A stretch of DNA of 64,000 bases. Origin: Streptomyces sp. NBC_00448. GTDB lineage: Bacteria > Actinomycetota > Actinomycetes > Streptomycetales > Streptomycetaceae. The translations under genes were made by a program, and so were the position numbers. How positions within the stretch are numbered: position 1 is the stretch's first letter; each line of letters begins with the position of its first letter. Below, piece after piece: positions 63,755-64,000 of this stretch. The stretch lies in contig NZ_CP107913.1 in NCBI RefSeq assembly GCF_036014115.1, positions 4,573,001 through 4,637,000 of the forward strand, given 5' to 3'. The notes below the pieces were generated by a model. The model did not search any database and was not told the origin of the DNA. It saw only the letters and a program-made list of their open reading frames with translations.

Positions 63755-64000
63755 TCGTCGCGGAGGACCTCTTCCTCCTCCGGGAGGGGCTGGTCAGGCT
63801 GCTCAAAGCGCGCGGGTTCGAGATCGCGGCGGCCACCGACAGCGCGCCGGGCCTGCTCGACGCGCTGCTGGAGCACCGGCCCGACCTCGCGATCGTTGAC
63901 ATCAGGCTTCCGCCCACCCACACCGACGACGGGCTGCGTGCGGCGTTGTCCGCCCGCGAGCAGATCCCAGGGCTGCCGATCCTGCTGCTCTCGCAGTACG
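63745..64000 (+). CDS. NarL-family response regulator (partial, runs off the window)
   Basis: 85 residues are visible from GTG 63745: the receiver domain VRVVVAEDLFLLREGLVRLL with acidic residues near 8-9, the phospho-acceptor in DLAIVDIRLPP, and the end of the domain at PILLLSQY. The output domain lies outside the window. It overlaps the kinase gene. Confidence 0.92.
   Translation, partial: MRVVVAEDLFLLREGLVRLLKARGFEIAAATDSAPGLLDALLEHRPDLAIVDIRLPPTHTDDGLRAALSAREQIPGLPILLLSQY

Overview
The window is high-GC actinobacterial DNA, most likely from Streptomyces or a close relative in the Streptomycetaceae. The evidence is the strong third-position GC bias, frequent GTG starts with AGGAGG-like ribosome sites, and characteristic families: a DUF4232 lipoprotein, a SigE-family sigma factor with a Pro/Ala-rich membrane partner, the dnaX/ybaB/recR/DUF5063/aspartokinase block, and a SpoIIE phosphatase with an anti-sigma-type ATPase.

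Region 1 (1-29.5 kb) is ordinary chromosome: a translationally coupled acyl-CoA oxidase-like enzyme and calerythrin-like EF-hand protein, a lipoprotein, a SNF2 helicase, an ADP-ribosylglycohydrolase, HtpG, a DoxX protein behind a secreted glycosidase with a discoidin domain, and a secreted DUF1996 protein. The last two genes share an identical 14-bp LacI-type palindrome. They are followed by a 1146-residue HEAT-like protein, a methyltransferase, two GNAT genes, a beta-hydroxyacid dehydrogenase, a TetR regulator beside a doubled palindromic operator, a universal stress protein, an S9 peptidase, SURF1, and a sigma factor with its membrane partner.

Region 2 (29.5-36.6 kb) is the conserved block, all on the minus strand: dnaX, ybaB, recR, DUF5063 and aspartokinase. 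The aspartokinase gene has a clear internal ribosome site for a beta subunit. Next to dnaX lie the SRP RNA gene (minus) and an intact tRNA-Ser(GGA) gene (plus).

Region 3 (36.6-61.0 kb) is an accretion island at the 3' end of tRNA-Ser. The last 56 bp of the tRNA recur perfectly at 43586 and 49155 and in decayed form at 60949, each with recurring flanking arm sequences. This divides the island into three segments. Segment A carries a predicted conflict system: a Trypco1-type small protein and a 1192-residue trypsin-nSTAND NTPase-propeller protein, among remnants of phosphotransferase, Mrr-type endonuclease and IS5 genes. Segment B carries a two-gene pair resembling QatB and QatC (a QueC-like enzyme) without QatA or QatD, followed by a GNAT gene and debris (FtsX, XRE-TPR, oxidoreductase, HigBA-like). 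Segment C starts with a frameshifted ISL3 transposase, then a SpoIIE phosphatase, a hemolysin III protein, a MerR-like protein, an ATPase, an acyl-ACP desaturase with an in-frame stop near its start, and a cold-shock cluster (SCO5918-like protein, DEAD-box helicase, CspA) with intrinsic terminators or attenuators. It ends in an IS5 remnant. No integrase gene is visible.

Region 4 (61.0-64.0 kb) holds a SnoaL-like protein and a NarL-type histidine kinase with its response regulator, which runs off the window.
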